From assembly GCF_003032475.1 (NCBI RefSeq), contig NZ_CP028369.1, positions 4,216,001 through 4,280,000 of the forward strand: a stretch of DNA of 64,000 nt, in the 5' to 3' direction. Below the pieces are notes generated by a model. The model was not told the origin of the DNA. It did not search any database and saw only the letters and a list, made by a program, of their open reading frames with translations. The position numbers and the translations under genes are program-made. Shown here one piece after another: positions 48,259 through 59,319 of the stretch. Every line of letters begins with the position of its first letter. Within the stretch, counting starts at the first letter, position 1. The stretch comes from Streptomyces sp. P3 (GTDB lineage: Bacteria > Actinomycetota > Actinomycetes > Streptomycetales > Streptomycetaceae).

Positions 48259-49184
48259 GCCCTGTCCGCGACGCGTTCGCCGAGCAGGCCTTGTGGTCTG
48301 AACAGCAGGACGAGGATGAGGAGGGCGAAGGCCCATACGTCCTTCCAGGCGCCGCCGCCGAAGAGGGTCATGCCGGGGATGTCGCCGATGTAGCCGATGG
48401 CGAGGGATTCGGCGACGCCGAGGACGAGGCCGCCGAGCATGGCTCCGTAGATGTTGCCGATGCCGCCGAGGACGGCTGCGGTGAAGGCTTTGAGGCCCAT
48501 GAGGAAGCCCATGCGGAAGCCGACCTGGCCGTTCTTGAGGCCGTAGGCGACTGCTGCGATGGCGGCGAACGCGGCGCCGATGGCGAAGGCCATGACGATG
48601 ATGCGGTCGGTGTTGATGCCCATGAGCTTGGCGGTGTCGGGGTCCTGGGCGGTGGCCTGCATGCCGCGGCCGGAGCGGGTCTTCGTGACGAAGAAGCCGA
48701 GGGCGACCATGCACAGGGGTGCGGCGATGAGGACGAAGAGGTCGCCGCGCTGGATGTTGGCGCCGAGGACGTCGATGGGGCCGCCGGAGAACTGGGGGAA
48801 GGGGCGGTCCTTCTTGGCGTCGGGGTATCCCATCCACACGGCCTGCTGGAGGACGATGGAGAGGCCGATGGCGGTGATGAGGGGTGCCAGTCGCGGGGCG
48901 GTGCGCAGGGGCCGGTAGGCGAAGCGCTCAGCTGCGGTGGCGACGGCGACGGAGACGATGACGCCGCCGAGGATCATGAGGGGTATCGCTGCGCCGAGGG
49001 CGAAGCCGCCGGGGAGGACGAGCCAGACGGTGAGGGCCCCGAAGCCCCCGACCATGAAGATCTCGCCGTGGGCGAAGTTGATGAGCTGAACGATGCCGTA
49101 GACCATCGTGTAACCGATCGCGATGAGTCCGTACATCGCGCCGAGGATGAGTCCATTGGCCAGCTGTTGCGGCAGTTCGTGCAC
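48255..49184 (-). CDS. livH: Branched-chain amino acid ABC transporter permease LivH
   Basis: This 309-residue membrane protein is the LivH permease. Typical segments are LANGLILGAMYGLIAIGYTM, GIVQLINFAHGEIFMVGGF, ITAIGLSIVLQQ, RSGRGMQATAQDPDTAKLMG and AVLGGIGNIYGAMLGGLVLG. About eight hydrophobic helices are visible. GTG 49184 has GGAGG 7 nt upstream. A hairpin lies between livJ and this gene, so its level may be lower than that of the binding protein. Confidence 0.94.
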   Translation of the reverse strand: MHELPQQLANGLILGAMYGLIAIGYTMVYGIVQLINFAHGEIFMVGGFGALTVWLVLPGGFALGAAIPLMILGGVIVSVAVATAAERFAYRPLRTAPRLAPLITAIGLSIVLQQAVWMGYPDAKKDRPFPQFSGGPIDVLGANIQRGDLFVLIAAPLCMVALGFFVTKTRSGRGMQATAQDPDTAKLMGINTDRIIVMAFAIGAAFAAIAAVAYGLKNGQVGFRMGFLMGLKAFTAAVLGGIGNIYGAMLGGLVLGVAESLAIGYIGDIPGMTLFGGGAWKDVWAFALLILVLLFRPQGLLGERVADRA

Positions 49185-49217
49185 CGCAGGGCCTCCGTGG
49201 AGTGGTTCGGATATGGC

Positions 49218-49253
49218 GCCGCGCGGGAGCGCTGGTGGGCACTCCCGCGCGGC
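49218..49253 (-). terminator. Partial terminator/attenuating hairpin between livJ and livH
   Basis: A perfect 12-bp stem (49218-49229 and 49242-49253, arm GCCGCGCGGGAG) with a 12-nt loop lies in the 114-bp gap. It probably lowers readthrough into the membrane and ATPase genes. Confidence 0.55.
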
Positions 49254-49298
49254 CTGATCAATGCGTGAAGTGGGGAGGTGTGGTTGCTCCTGCTTCGT

Positions 49299-50528
49299 TC
49301 AGCTGACGTTGGGTGCGGCGCTGTACTCGGGCTTCCACGCTCCGCCGGTGACCTTGTAGGCGGTCATCATGTGGTTGGTGGTGTCGCCGAACTCGTCGAA
49401 GGAGATGGTGCCGGTGACGCCGTCGAACTTGACCTTGGACATGGCGTCGAGGACTGCCTTGCGGCCGTCGGCCGGGACCTTGCCGTCGTTGCCCTCGACG
49501 GCGAGCTTGACGGCTTCGATGATGGCCCAGGTGGCGTCGTAGGTGAGGCCGCCGTAGGCCTCGTAGGCGTCCTTGTAGCCGGCCGTCTTGTAGTTGGCGA
49601 TGAACTCCTTGGCGGAGGGGAGTTCTTCGACGGGCTTGCCGACGGAGGTGGCGAGGTCGCCTTCGGCCTTCTTGTTGAGCTTGGGGAACTCGCCGGAGTA
49701 GATGCCGTCGCCGCCCATGAGGGGGATGCTCTGGCCGCTGTCCTTGAGCTGCTGGCTCAGGGGGGCGGCGGCGGGGTATTCGCCGCCGTAGTACAGGGCG
49801 TCGGCGCCGGTCTTCTTGATCTTGGCGACGATGGCGTTGAAGTCGCGGTCGTCGGGGTTGACGTGGTCGGTGCCGACGATCTGGCCGCCGAGCTTGGTGA
49901 AGTTCGCCTTGAAGGAGGCGGCGAGGCCGGCGCCGTAGGTCTTCTGGTCGTCGATCAGGTAGACCTTCTTCTTGCCGGCCTTGGAGAAGAGGTACTCGGC
50001 GGCGAAGGCGCCCTGGATCTCGTCCGTGGTGGCGGTGCGGAAGAACGTCTTGAACGGGCGGACCGAGTTGCCGGTCTTCCAGCCGTCGCCCTGGGTCAGC
50101 TCGGTGCCGGTGTTGGCGGGGGAGACCTGGGTGAGGCCCGCGTCGTTGAGGGGCTTCTGCATCTGCTGGGAGACGCCGGAGTTCAGCGGGCCGACGACGC
50201 CGAGGACTTCCTTGTCGCTGATGAACTTCTGGGCGTTCTGCTGGCCGACGGAGGGCTGGGCCTGGTCGTCGGTCGCTTCGATCTTGAATTCGACGCCCTT
50301 GACGTATTCCTTTTTGTTGGCGGTCTTGGCGGCGAGGTCGGCGGAGTTCTTGATGCCGAGGCCGAGCGCGGACAGGTCGCCGGTGAGCGGGGCGTCTACG
50401 CCGATCACGACGGTGGTCTTGTCTCCGCTGCTGCTCTTGCCGTCGTCGTCACGCGACCCACAGGCGGTGAGTGTCAGCGATCCCGCCGCGAGTGCGGCGG
50501 TGATGGCGATGATCGAACGTTGACGCAC
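49299..50528 (-). CDS. livJ: Branched-chain amino acid ABC transporter substrate-binding lipoprotein
   Basis: This 409-residue protein is the ligand-binding subunit (LivJ/LivK type). It has a lipoprotein signal with lipobox LTAC (Cys23) followed by GSRDDDGKSSS. The periplasmic-binding fold type I shows TVVIGVDAPLTGDLSALGLG, QPSVGQQNAQKFISDKEVLG and ADALYYGGEYPAAAPLSQQL. GTG 50528 has AAAGGA upstream. It is the first gene of the liv operon, preceded by a long non-coding leader. Confidence 0.94.
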   Translation of the reverse strand: MRQRSIIAITAALAAGSLTLTACGSRDDDGKSSSGDKTTVVIGVDAPLTGDLSALGLGIKNSADLAAKTANKKEYVKGVEFKIEATDDQAQPSVGQQNAQKFISDKEVLGVVGPLNSGVSQQMQKPLNDAGLTQVSPANTGTELTQGDGWKTGNSVRPFKTFFRTATTDEIQGAFAAEYLFSKAGKKKVYLIDDQKTYGAGLAASFKANFTKLGGQIVGTDHVNPDDRDFNAIVAKIKKTGADALYYGGEYPAAAPLSQQLKDSGQSIPLMGGDGIYSGEFPKLNKKAEGDLATSVGKPVEELPSAKEFIANYKTAGYKDAYEAYGGLTYDATWAIIEAVKLAVEGNDGKVPADGRKAVLDAMSKVKFDGVTGTISFDEFGDTTNHMMTAYKVTGGAWKPEYSAAPNVS

Positions 50529-51113
50529 GAATCAGGTCCTTTCCCTGGCACGGCGGTCCCCCCTGGAACGCGCCGGGTCGAGCGCTGGGCCGAATTGACT
50601 TCCAAACCGGTGGCGCGGTGACTGGGCGTGACTCTAGGCGCGGGGAGGGAACTCGGAGGAGGGTCTGACCAAGGCTGTGACGCTCTTGTTATGACACGAG
50701 GTAATGCAGAGCGGTACTCGGAGGGGGGAAGAGCGGAGTTAAGGATGATTCGTCCTGTCCGCATGCTGAGAACGTGCAGGACGAATCCGGCGGGGTTCAG
50801 GCGTCTCGAGTGTTTTGGTAATGACCGGGATTCGTTGCTGGGGGCGACCTGTAGGGTCCCGAAGGGCTGGTGCGCATAGTGCGGGCCGGTGTCGGAACCC
50901 CGTTCTCGCATTGCGCGCGTATTACGTAGAGTTACGTTCGGGAAAGAAAGTCCGACGTTGAGCGACGCTTTTCCGCGGGGAGTTGCCTGCTCCGCTTCGA
51001 GGGAATCGGCGGAGTGCGGGTCGGGGCGGGTGAGTTGAGCCCGGGCGGGGTGTGCCGTCGGATCCCGGGGTGCCGGGGGGGCGTGGGACGCCGGCCGGCG
51101 CACCCCGGAGGGG
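50529..51113. other. Long non-coding leader upstream of livJ
   Basis: These 585 bp have lower GC than the surroundings and no convincing gene on either strand; possible frames lack Streptomyces codon bias and one contains the rare TTA codon. It holds a perfect 11-bp inverted repeat at 50747-50787. Control elements for the liv operon are expected here. Confidence 0.6.
50747..50787. repeat. Inverted repeat in the livJ leader
   Basis: GATTCGTCCTG (50747-50757) and CAGGACGAATC (50777-50787) are exact inverted copies separated by 19 nt, about 220 bp upstream of the livJ start. It may be an operator or an RNA hairpin in the leader. Confidence 0.6.
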
Positions 51114-51602
51114 TCAGCCGCCCGAGGGGAGGTGGGCCCCGTCGCCGGCGCGGACGTCGCGCAGCAGGCAGGTCAGCCGTGCGGTGCACACGCGGCGTTC
51201 CTGCTCGTCGCTGATCACGATCTCGTAGGTGGCGGTGGAGCGTCCGCGGTGCACGGGGGTGGCCACGCCGGTGACCAGGCCGGAGCGGGCTCCGCGGTGG
51301 TGGGTGCAGTTCAGGTCGACGCCGACGGCGATCTTGGAGCTGCCGCCGTGCAGCATGGCGCCGACCGAGCCGATCGTCTCGGCGAGGACCGCGGAGGCGC
51401 CGCCGTGCAGCAGTCCGTAGGGCTGGGTGTTGCCCTCGACGGGCATGGTGGCGACGACCCGGTCGGCGGAGGCTTCGAGGATCTGCACCCCCATGCGGGT
51501 GCCGAGGTGTCCGGCGGAGAACAGGGCGAGGATGTCGACGCCGAGCGCGGCGTACTCGTCGATGACTTCCTGCGGGAACTTCACGTGTTGCTGCTCGCCC
51601 AT
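51114..51602 (-). CDS. PaaI-type hotdog-fold thioesterase
   Basis: This 162-residue protein is an acyl-CoA thioesterase of the PaaI/YbgC hotdog group. The fold signature is QPYGLLHGGASAVLAETIGS, with VGVDLNCTHHRGARSGLVTG and RRVCTARLTCLLR. ATG 51602 has ACGGAG upstream; the frame extends further without support. The substrate is unknown. It overlaps neither neighbour but is only 52 bp from the molybdoenzyme, which lies upstream on the same strand. Confidence 0.87.
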   Translation of the reverse strand: MGEQQHVKFPQEVIDEYAALGVDILALFSAGHLGTRMGVQILEASADRVVATMPVEGNTQPYGLLHGGASAVLAETIGSVGAMLHGGSSKIAVGVDLNCTHHRGARSGLVTGVATPVHRGRSTATYEIVISDEQERRVCTARLTCLLRDVRAGDGAHLPSGG

Positions 51603-51654
51603 GGGGCCCGGCTCCGTTCGTCGATCCAAGTCCAGCGGTGACTTAAGCAAACGC

Positions 51655-53934
<2,280 letters not shown>

Positions 53935-54279
53935 CGCACGCTCTCCTTCGACCTGCCACGGGTGCGGTATACCTCCGATCCTCGCACGTGGCGCCGGCAT
54001 CGAACCCGGGCGGGCCTGCGGCGGACCGCCGTCCGCGCGGTCCGGGGGCTGCCGGTGCGCTGTAGGGGCCGATCACGCGGCCGTGCGCCGCCCATAACCC
54101 GCGGGCGCGGATCCGGGGGCCGGGATCCGCGGGCAGGGATCCGCGGGGGCGGGTGGGTGGGCCGGGTGCGTGCGGAGGGTCGGCGGGGCGGGTCGGCGGG
54201 TCCGGTCCGCGGGGCGGGGAGTGGCGGGATCCGTGGCGGCCGGGACCGAGTGTCAGTGGGGCGTGGCAGGATCGTGGGC
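53935..54279. other. Divergent intergenic region between the molybdoenzyme and polA
   Basis: No gene is seen. GC-rich GGGATCCGCGGG-type repeats occur around 54112-54150, with G-runs to 54240. Promoters for both neighbours must lie here; none can be assigned with confidence. Confidence 0.5.
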
Positions 54280-57006
54280 GTGGCAGAGACAGCATCGAAG
54301 AAGACCGAGACCCCCTCCGGCGCAAGCCGTCCGCGCCTGATGCTCATGGACGGGCACTCGCTGGCCTACCGCGCGTTCTTCGCGTTGCCCGCGGAGAACT
54401 TCACCACCGCGACGGGCCAGCCCACCAACGCGATCTACGGCTTCGCGTCGATGCTCGCCAACACACTGCGTGACGAGGCGCCCACGCACTTCGCGGTCGC
54501 GTTCGACGTCTCCCGCAAGACGTGGCGTTCCGAGGAGTTCACCGAGTACAAGGCGAACCGCTCCAAGACGCCCGACGAGTTCAAGGGCCAGGTCGAGCTG
54601 ATCGGCGAACTGCTCGACGCGATGCACGTCTCACGCTTCGCGGTGGACGGCTTCGAGGCCGACGACGTCATCGCCACCCTGGCCACCCAGGCCGAGGCCG
54701 CCGGTTTCGAGGTGCTGATCGTCACCGGCGACCGCGACTCCTTCCAACTGGTCTCCGAGCACACCACCGTGCTGTATCCGACGAAGGGCGTCTCGGAGCT
54801 GACCCGGTTCACCCCGGAGAAGGTCTTCGAGAAGTACGCGTTGACACCGGCGCAGTACCCCGACTTCGCGGCCCTGCGCGGTGACCCGTCCGACAACCTG
54901 CCGGGCATCCCGGGCGTCGGCGAGAAGACGGCCGCGAAGTGGATCAACCAGTTCGGTTCCTTCGCGGAGCTCGTCGAGCGCGTCGAGGAGGTCAAGGGCA
55001 AGGCCGGGCAGAACCTGCGCGACCACCTGGAATCGGTCAAGCTCAACCGCCGCCTCACCGAGATGGTTCGCGACGTCGAGCTGCCTGCGTCGGTCGGCGA
55101 CCTGGAGCGCACTCCGTACGACCGCACGGCCGTCGCGATGATCCTGGACACCCTGGAGATCAGGAACCCGTCGCTGCGTGAGCGGCTCCTCGCCGTCGAC
55201 CCGGGGGGACAGGAGGCCGAGGCCGCCCCGGTGATCACCGGCGGTGTGGAGCTGGACGGCACGGTGCTGGGCGCCGGGGAGCTGGCCGGCTGGCTCGCCG
55301 AGCACGCCGGGCAGACCCTGGGCGTGGCCACCGTCGACGCCTGGGCGCTGGGCGCCGGCTCGGTCACCGAGATCGCCCTCGCCGCCGCCGAGGGAGCGGC
55401 CGCCTGGTTCGACCCGACGGAGCTCGACGAGACGGACGAGAACGCGTGGGCGGCCTGGCTCGCCGCCGAGGACCGCCCCAAGGTGCTGCACGACGCGAAG
55501 GGCGCCATGCGGGTCTTCGCCGAGCACGGCTGGTCCGTCGCCGGCGTCCTCATGGACACCGCTCTCGCCGCCTACCTGGTCAAGCCGGGCCGCCGCTCCT
55601 TCGACCTGGACGCGCTGTCCCTGGAGTACCTGGGCCGCGAACTGGCACCGGCCGCCGCGGCCGACGGCCAGCTCGCCTTCGGCACGGACGACGGCGCCGA
55701 GGCCGAGGCGCTGATGGTGCAGGCCCGCACGATCGTGGACCTCGGCGCATCCTTCCGCGGCCGGCTGGAGGAGGTCGGCGCGGCGGACCTGCTGCGCGAC
55801 ATGGAGCTGCCGACGTCGGCCCTCCTGGCCCGCATGGAGCGGCACGGCATCGCGGCCGACCGCGCCCATCTGGAGGCCATGGAGCAGATGTTCGCGGGCG
55901 CGGTCCAGCAGGCCGTGAAGGAGGCGCACGCGGCCGCCGGCCACGAGTTCAACCTGGGGTCGCCCAAGCAGCTCCAGGAGGTGCTGTTCGGCGAACTGGG
56001 CCTGCCCAGGACGAAGAAGACCAAGACCGGCTACACCACCGACGCCGACGCGCTGGCCTGGCTCGCCGGCCAGACGGACAACGAGCTGCCGGTCATCATG
56101 CTCCGCCACCGCGAGCAGGCGAAGCTCCGGGTCACCGTCGAGGGCCTGATCAAGACGATCGCCGCGGACGGCCGTATCCACACGACGTTCAACCAGACGG
56201 TCGCGGCGACGGGCCGTCTGTCGTCCACCGACCCCAATCTGCAGAACATCCCCGTCCGCACGGACGAGGGGCGGGCGATCCGCCGCGGGTTCGTCGTCGG
56301 CGAGGGCTTCGAGTCGCTGATGACGGCCGACTACAGCCAGATCGAACTGCGTGTGATGGCCCATCTCTCCGAGGACGAGGGCCTCATCGAGGCGTTCACC
56401 TCCGGCGAGGACCTGCACACCACGGCCGCCTCGCAGGTGTTCGGCGTCGAGCGGGGCGCGGTGGACGCCGAGATGCGCCGCAAGATCAAGGCCATGTCGT
56501 ACGGGCTCGCCTACGGTCTGTCGGCGTTCGGCCTGTCCCAGCAGCTGAACATCGAGGCCGGTGAGGCCCGCGCCCTGATGGACGCCTACTTCGAGCGTTT
56601 CGGCGGGGTGCGGGACTACCTGCGCCGCGCTGTCGACGAGGCGCGCGCGACCGGCTACACGGCGACCCTGTTCGGCCGCCGCCGCTATCTGCCCGACCTC
56701 AACAGCGACAACCGACAGCGCCGTGAGGCGGCCGAGCGCATGGCCCTCAACGCGCCCATCCAGGGCACGGCGGCGGACATCGTCAAGATCGCCATGCTCA
56801 AGGTGGACACCGCGCTGCGCGCGGCGGACCTCGAGTCGCGCATGCTGCTCCAGGTCCACGACGAAATCGTCCTGGAGATCGCGCCCGGCGAGCACGCGGC
56901 GGCGGAGGAGCTGGTCCGCCGCGAGATGGCCGGAGCCGTCCGGCTCAGGGCCCCTCTCGACGTGTCGGTCGGCGCGGGCACGGACTGGGAGTCGGCGGCG
57001 CACTGA
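54280..57006 (+). CDS. polA: DNA polymerase I
   Basis: This 908-residue protein has the N-terminal 5'-3' exonuclease (LMLMDGHSLAYRAFFALP, AVAFDVSRKTWR, GFEADDVIATLA, VTGDRDSFQLV), a central 3'-5' exonuclease-like domain (about 320-500) that appears to lack clear catalytic acids, and a complete polymerase domain (SSTDPNLQNIPVRTDEGRAI, ADYSQIELRVMAHLSEDEGL, RRKIKAMSYGLAYGLSAFGL, LLQVHDEIVLE). It repairs DNA and removes primers. The true start is GTG 54280; the much longer upstream frame is spurious. Confidence 0.95.
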   Translation: MAETASKKTETPSGASRPRLMLMDGHSLAYRAFFALPAENFTTATGQPTNAIYGFASMLANTLRDEAPTHFAVAFDVSRKTWRSEEFTEYKANRSKTPDEFKGQVELIGELLDAMHVSRFAVDGFEADDVIATLATQAEAAGFEVLIVTGDRDSFQLVSEHTTVLYPTKGVSELTRFTPEKVFEKYALTPAQYPDFAALRGDPSDNLPGIPGVGEKTAAKWINQFGSFAELVERVEEVKGKAGQNLRDHLESVKLNRRLTEMVRDVELPASVGDLERTPYDRTAVAMILDTLEIRNPSLRERLLAVDPGGQEAEAAPVITGGVELDGTVLGAGELAGWLAEHAGQTLGVATVDAWALGAGSVTEIALAAAEGAAAWFDPTELDETDENAWAAWLAAEDRPKVLHDAKGAMRVFAEHGWSVAGVLMDTALAAYLVKPGRRSFDLDALSLEYLGRELAPAAAADGQLAFGTDDGAEAEALMVQARTIVDLGASFRGRLEEVGAADLLRDMELPTSALLARMERHGIAADRAHLEAMEQMFAGAVQQAVKEAHAAAGHEFNLGSPKQLQEVLFGELGLPRTKKTKTGYTTDADALAWLAGQTDNELPVIMLRHREQAKLRVTVEGLIKTIAADGRIHTTFNQTVAATGRLSSTDPNLQNIPVRTDEGRAIRRGFVVGEGFESLMTADYSQIELRVMAHLSEDEGLIEAFTSGEDLHTTAASQVFGVERGAVDAEMRRKIKAMSYGLAYGLSAFGLSQQLNIEAGEARALMDAYFERFGGVRDYLRRAVDEARATGYTATLFGRRRYLPDLNSDNRQRREAAERMALNAPIQGTAADIVKIAMLKVDTALRAADLESRMLLQVHDEIVLEIAPGEHAAAEELVRREMAGAVRLRAPLDVSVGAGTDWESAAH

Positions 57007-57722
57007 CCCCGCCGCGCCGGCCGGCCGCCGCGGGCGTCCGGCCGGACCCCGGCGGTCGTGCTCCGGCTTGGCGCGGTGGGTGGGAGCGGGGCCCGTGTTC
57101 CGGCGCCCGGCCGGGGCCTCCTGGCGCTGACCGGCCGGGCCCGCGGCGGCCGGCCGCACCTCGGCGCGGTCATTCGGGTTCCCGGCGACCCGAAGGCACT
57201 TCCCCGATGGCCAGTCGGACTCCGGGCCGTCGATCAAGCGTCCGGCGGGCGGGGCTTTGCCGCGGTCGGGCGGGTGTCCGGCGATTGGAGGGCCGAGGGC
57301 TCGGCGGTGGGGCGGCCGAGCTCCGGGCAGGCGGTCGGGCGGTCTCCGGGGTGTGCGTTCAGGTGTCCGGCGGGTCGGCGGTCGGGCGGGGTCCGGTGGT
57401 CGGACGGTTGAGGAATCGGTGGTGGAACGGGTGCGCCCCGGGCGGCGGGGCGGGTTCCCGGGCTCGTGCAGGCTTCCGGCGCTCGGAGGGTGGCTGCGGG
57501 GGCTCCGGGTGACTGGCGGTGCCCTGGAAGGCCCGGACGGAGGCCCTCGCCCGTCGGTAGGTCTGGTGCGGTGCCTGCCCGGCACCGGGAGAAGGGGCCT
57601 TGCCGGCGGTGGTCCGCCGACGCGGACAGGAACCCCGGGACCGGGCCCCGGCCACGGAGGGCCTCACCCGCGTGGCCCCCGAGAACAGGACCCGGGCCGA
57701 CTCCGGCCGCCAGGATGCGGCC
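57007..57722. other. Non-coding GC-rich region downstream of polA with degenerate repeats
   Basis: No convincing gene is seen in 716 bp. A short palindrome GTCCGGCCGGAC lies at 57036-57047. A degenerate repeat starting GCGGTCGGGCGG recurs near 57262, 57331 and 57378. Some of this may be transcript 3' end or small-RNA sequence, but nothing specific can be supported. Confidence 0.5.
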
Positions 57723-58178
57723 ATGGGTATACGCATGCTCCACCGCCGCAAGGCCCACGCACGCGTTCATGCCACGGCCACCGTGATCGGGCGGCTCCGC
57801 CCCGGCAACGCTCCCTGGCGCCGCCGACGCCCCGCCCGCGCCCCCCGGGCCGCCACTCCCCGCATTCCGAGCACCGCCGGTGCCGCCCTGGGCACTGCCG
57901 CCGGAGAGCTGCTCGGCACGGGGCTCGCCCGACTCGTTCCCCCGCCGGTGGCCCGGCTCGTCCGCCCGTTCGTCCGTCGGCCCGTTCCGCGCGGCGACTC
58001 CTGGCGGCTGTGGGGCGAGACGGTGCACGGTCGCCTGACGCTCGTCCTCGGCGTCCTCGGCGTCCTCGGCGTCCTCGGCAGGCTGCGCGGACCGCGCAGG
58101 TCGGCCCGCCACAGCCCTCTCCCTGTCGTGCCCCCCGCGCCACTCACCAAGCCCCGGGACGGCTTCCTCCCACGCTGA
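57723..58178 (+). CDS. Small basic protein of unknown function
   Basis: This 151-residue frame has strong GC bias at third positions and an AGGA 8 nt before ATG 57723, so it may be real. It is very rich in Arg, Pro and Ala, with a hydrophobic stretch GVLGVLGVLG encoded by a 9-bp repeat (GTCCTCGGC, near 58040). No known family is recognised. Its last 35 bp overlap the convergent DUF4184 gene. Confidence 0.5.
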   Translation: MGIRMLHRRKAHARVHATATVIGRLRPGNAPWRRRRPARAPRAATPRIPSTAGAALGTAAGELLGTGLARLVPPPVARLVRPFVRRPVPRGDSWRLWGETVHGRLTLVLGVLGVLGVLGRLRGPRRSARHSPLPVVPPAPLTKPRDGFLPR

Positions 58179-59010
58179 CCTCCGTCGGCTCCCCGGCGCG
58201 CCCGCCGGGGGCGGCCGGACGCCACACCCGCACGCCGACTGCGTACACCAGCAGACCCAGGATCAGCCCCGCCCCCGCGCCGAAACACACCGTCGGGACG
58301 AGATCCCAGGGCTTCGCGTTTCGCGTACCCCAGTAGTCCCACCACCGCGTGGCCCGCAGCACCGCTGCGACCAGCGCACAGCCGCCGATCACGGCGGCGG
58401 CCCACCACCGGTCCGCCGCCGACAGCACCGTGACCCCCACCGGCTCGGCATCGGGCGCCCCGCGCACCGCACGCGCCAGGAACACGGCGATCACGACCGC
58501 CGCGACCGCGGACCCGCCGTACTGCAGATACCAGTACAGGGGCGAGCCCGCGATCTTCTCGCCGAGCACGGGGAACAACCGCATGCCCCAGCGGTCGAGG
58601 TGGGTGAACGCGTCCCACACCACGTGGGTCAGCGCGCCGAGCACCGCCGACACGTACCACCACAGGGCCGTGGACGCACGCGCACGCGCGCGGGGCGCTC
58701 CGCACCGGGTCAGCGCGGCCGTCCGGCCCTGCCGGGCGCGCGGCAGCAGCGCGACCAATGGTTCGCGCACGAGCAGCCACAGTCCGACGAGCGCCCAGGC
58801 CAGCGGCACGTCGACCGTGAACACGCCGGGGAAGGAGTGCGTGACGTCGCCGAATTCCATGGCCTCGGGCCGGACACTCGCCGCGTAGTAGGTCAGGTCG
58901 GGGGCGAACGATCCCGCCACGAGCACGGCCGGCACCAGCCGTCCGCGGCCGGACCCGTCGGTGCGCACGGCGGGCAGCACGGCCGCGGCGTGACTCAGAG
59001 TGAACGGCAA
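58144..59010 (-). CDS. DUF4184 family membrane protein
   Basis: This 288-residue protein matches DUF4184: it begins PFTLSHAAAVLPAVR and has SFAPDLTYYAASVRPEA, THSFPGVFTVDVPLAW and ALTHVVWDAFTHLDRWGMR with conserved His/Asp residues that resemble a metal site. About six hydrophobic helices are visible. The best start is TTG 59010, which places the conserved PFTLSH at residue 2 as in the family, with GGGAG upstream. Function is unknown; some members are annotated as metal-dependent hydrolases. Confidence 0.82.
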   Translation of the reverse strand: MPFTLSHAAAVLPAVRTDGSGRGRLVPAVLVAGSFAPDLTYYAASVRPEAMEFGDVTHSFPGVFTVDVPLAWALVGLWLLVREPLVALLPRARQGRTAALTRCGAPRARARASTALWWYVSAVLGALTHVVWDAFTHLDRWGMRLFPVLGEKIAGSPLYWYLQYGGSAVAAVVIAVFLARAVRGAPDAEPVGVTVLSAADRWWAAAVIGGCALVAAVLRATRWWDYWGTRNAKPWDLVPTVCFGAGAGLILGLLVYAVGVRVWRPAAPGGRAGEPTEVSVGGSRPGAW

Positions 59011-59319
59011 CAGGGCTCCCGGGAGGCGGAATGTCGACGGGCCTTCCGGCCCGATGATCAACGACGTCCGATGGGCGGGGCGCGGTTCCCGGCCCTCGCC
59101 ACATGAGCGGCTGGTGAAAACGGCACCCGAACGGGTGCCGGTCAAAAAGAAGTTGTCGTAGGGTCGCCTGGGTCGCCGCGCCCGAAGGCGCGCCGAACAG
59201 AGGAACAGAACAGCGCAAAACGCCCACGAGTGCAACCTGTGGGGCGGGTTGATCGTCACACGAGTGGCAGTTGATGGGTCACGTGAGTGGCAACGGCGAC
59301 ACCGGGAGGGTCTTTCTTC
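59011..59319. other. Divergent non-coding region before the transglycosylase gene
   Basis: No gene is seen. It holds the hairpin at 59121-59140 and three related CACGAGTGGCA-type repeats near 59225, 59258 and 59280. Cell-wall hydrolase genes in actinobacteria often follow a c-di-AMP (ydaO) riboswitch, but I cannot recognise its conserved core here. Confidence 0.5.
59121..59140 (-). terminator. Hairpin followed by a T-run on the minus strand
   Basis: CGGCACCC-GAAC-GGGTGCCG forms a perfect 8-bp stem. Read on the minus strand it is followed by TTTTC, the form of an intrinsic terminator. Confidence 0.45.

Noticed and set aside
50628..50879. 83-codon frame in the livJ leader
   Set aside because: Codon use is unlike the neighbours, includes TTA, and there is no ribosome-binding site or family match.
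57234..58143. Minus-strand frames in the region after polA
   Set aside because: Arg/Pro-rich low-complexity translations that change character along their length; none has a start signal or motif.
59141..59319. Possible c-di-AMP (ydaO) riboswitch before the transglycosylase gene
   Set aside because: Some CGCCGAAC and GGAAC elements occur, but the conserved core and GGTGAATC-like segments are not visible; a covariance search would be needed.
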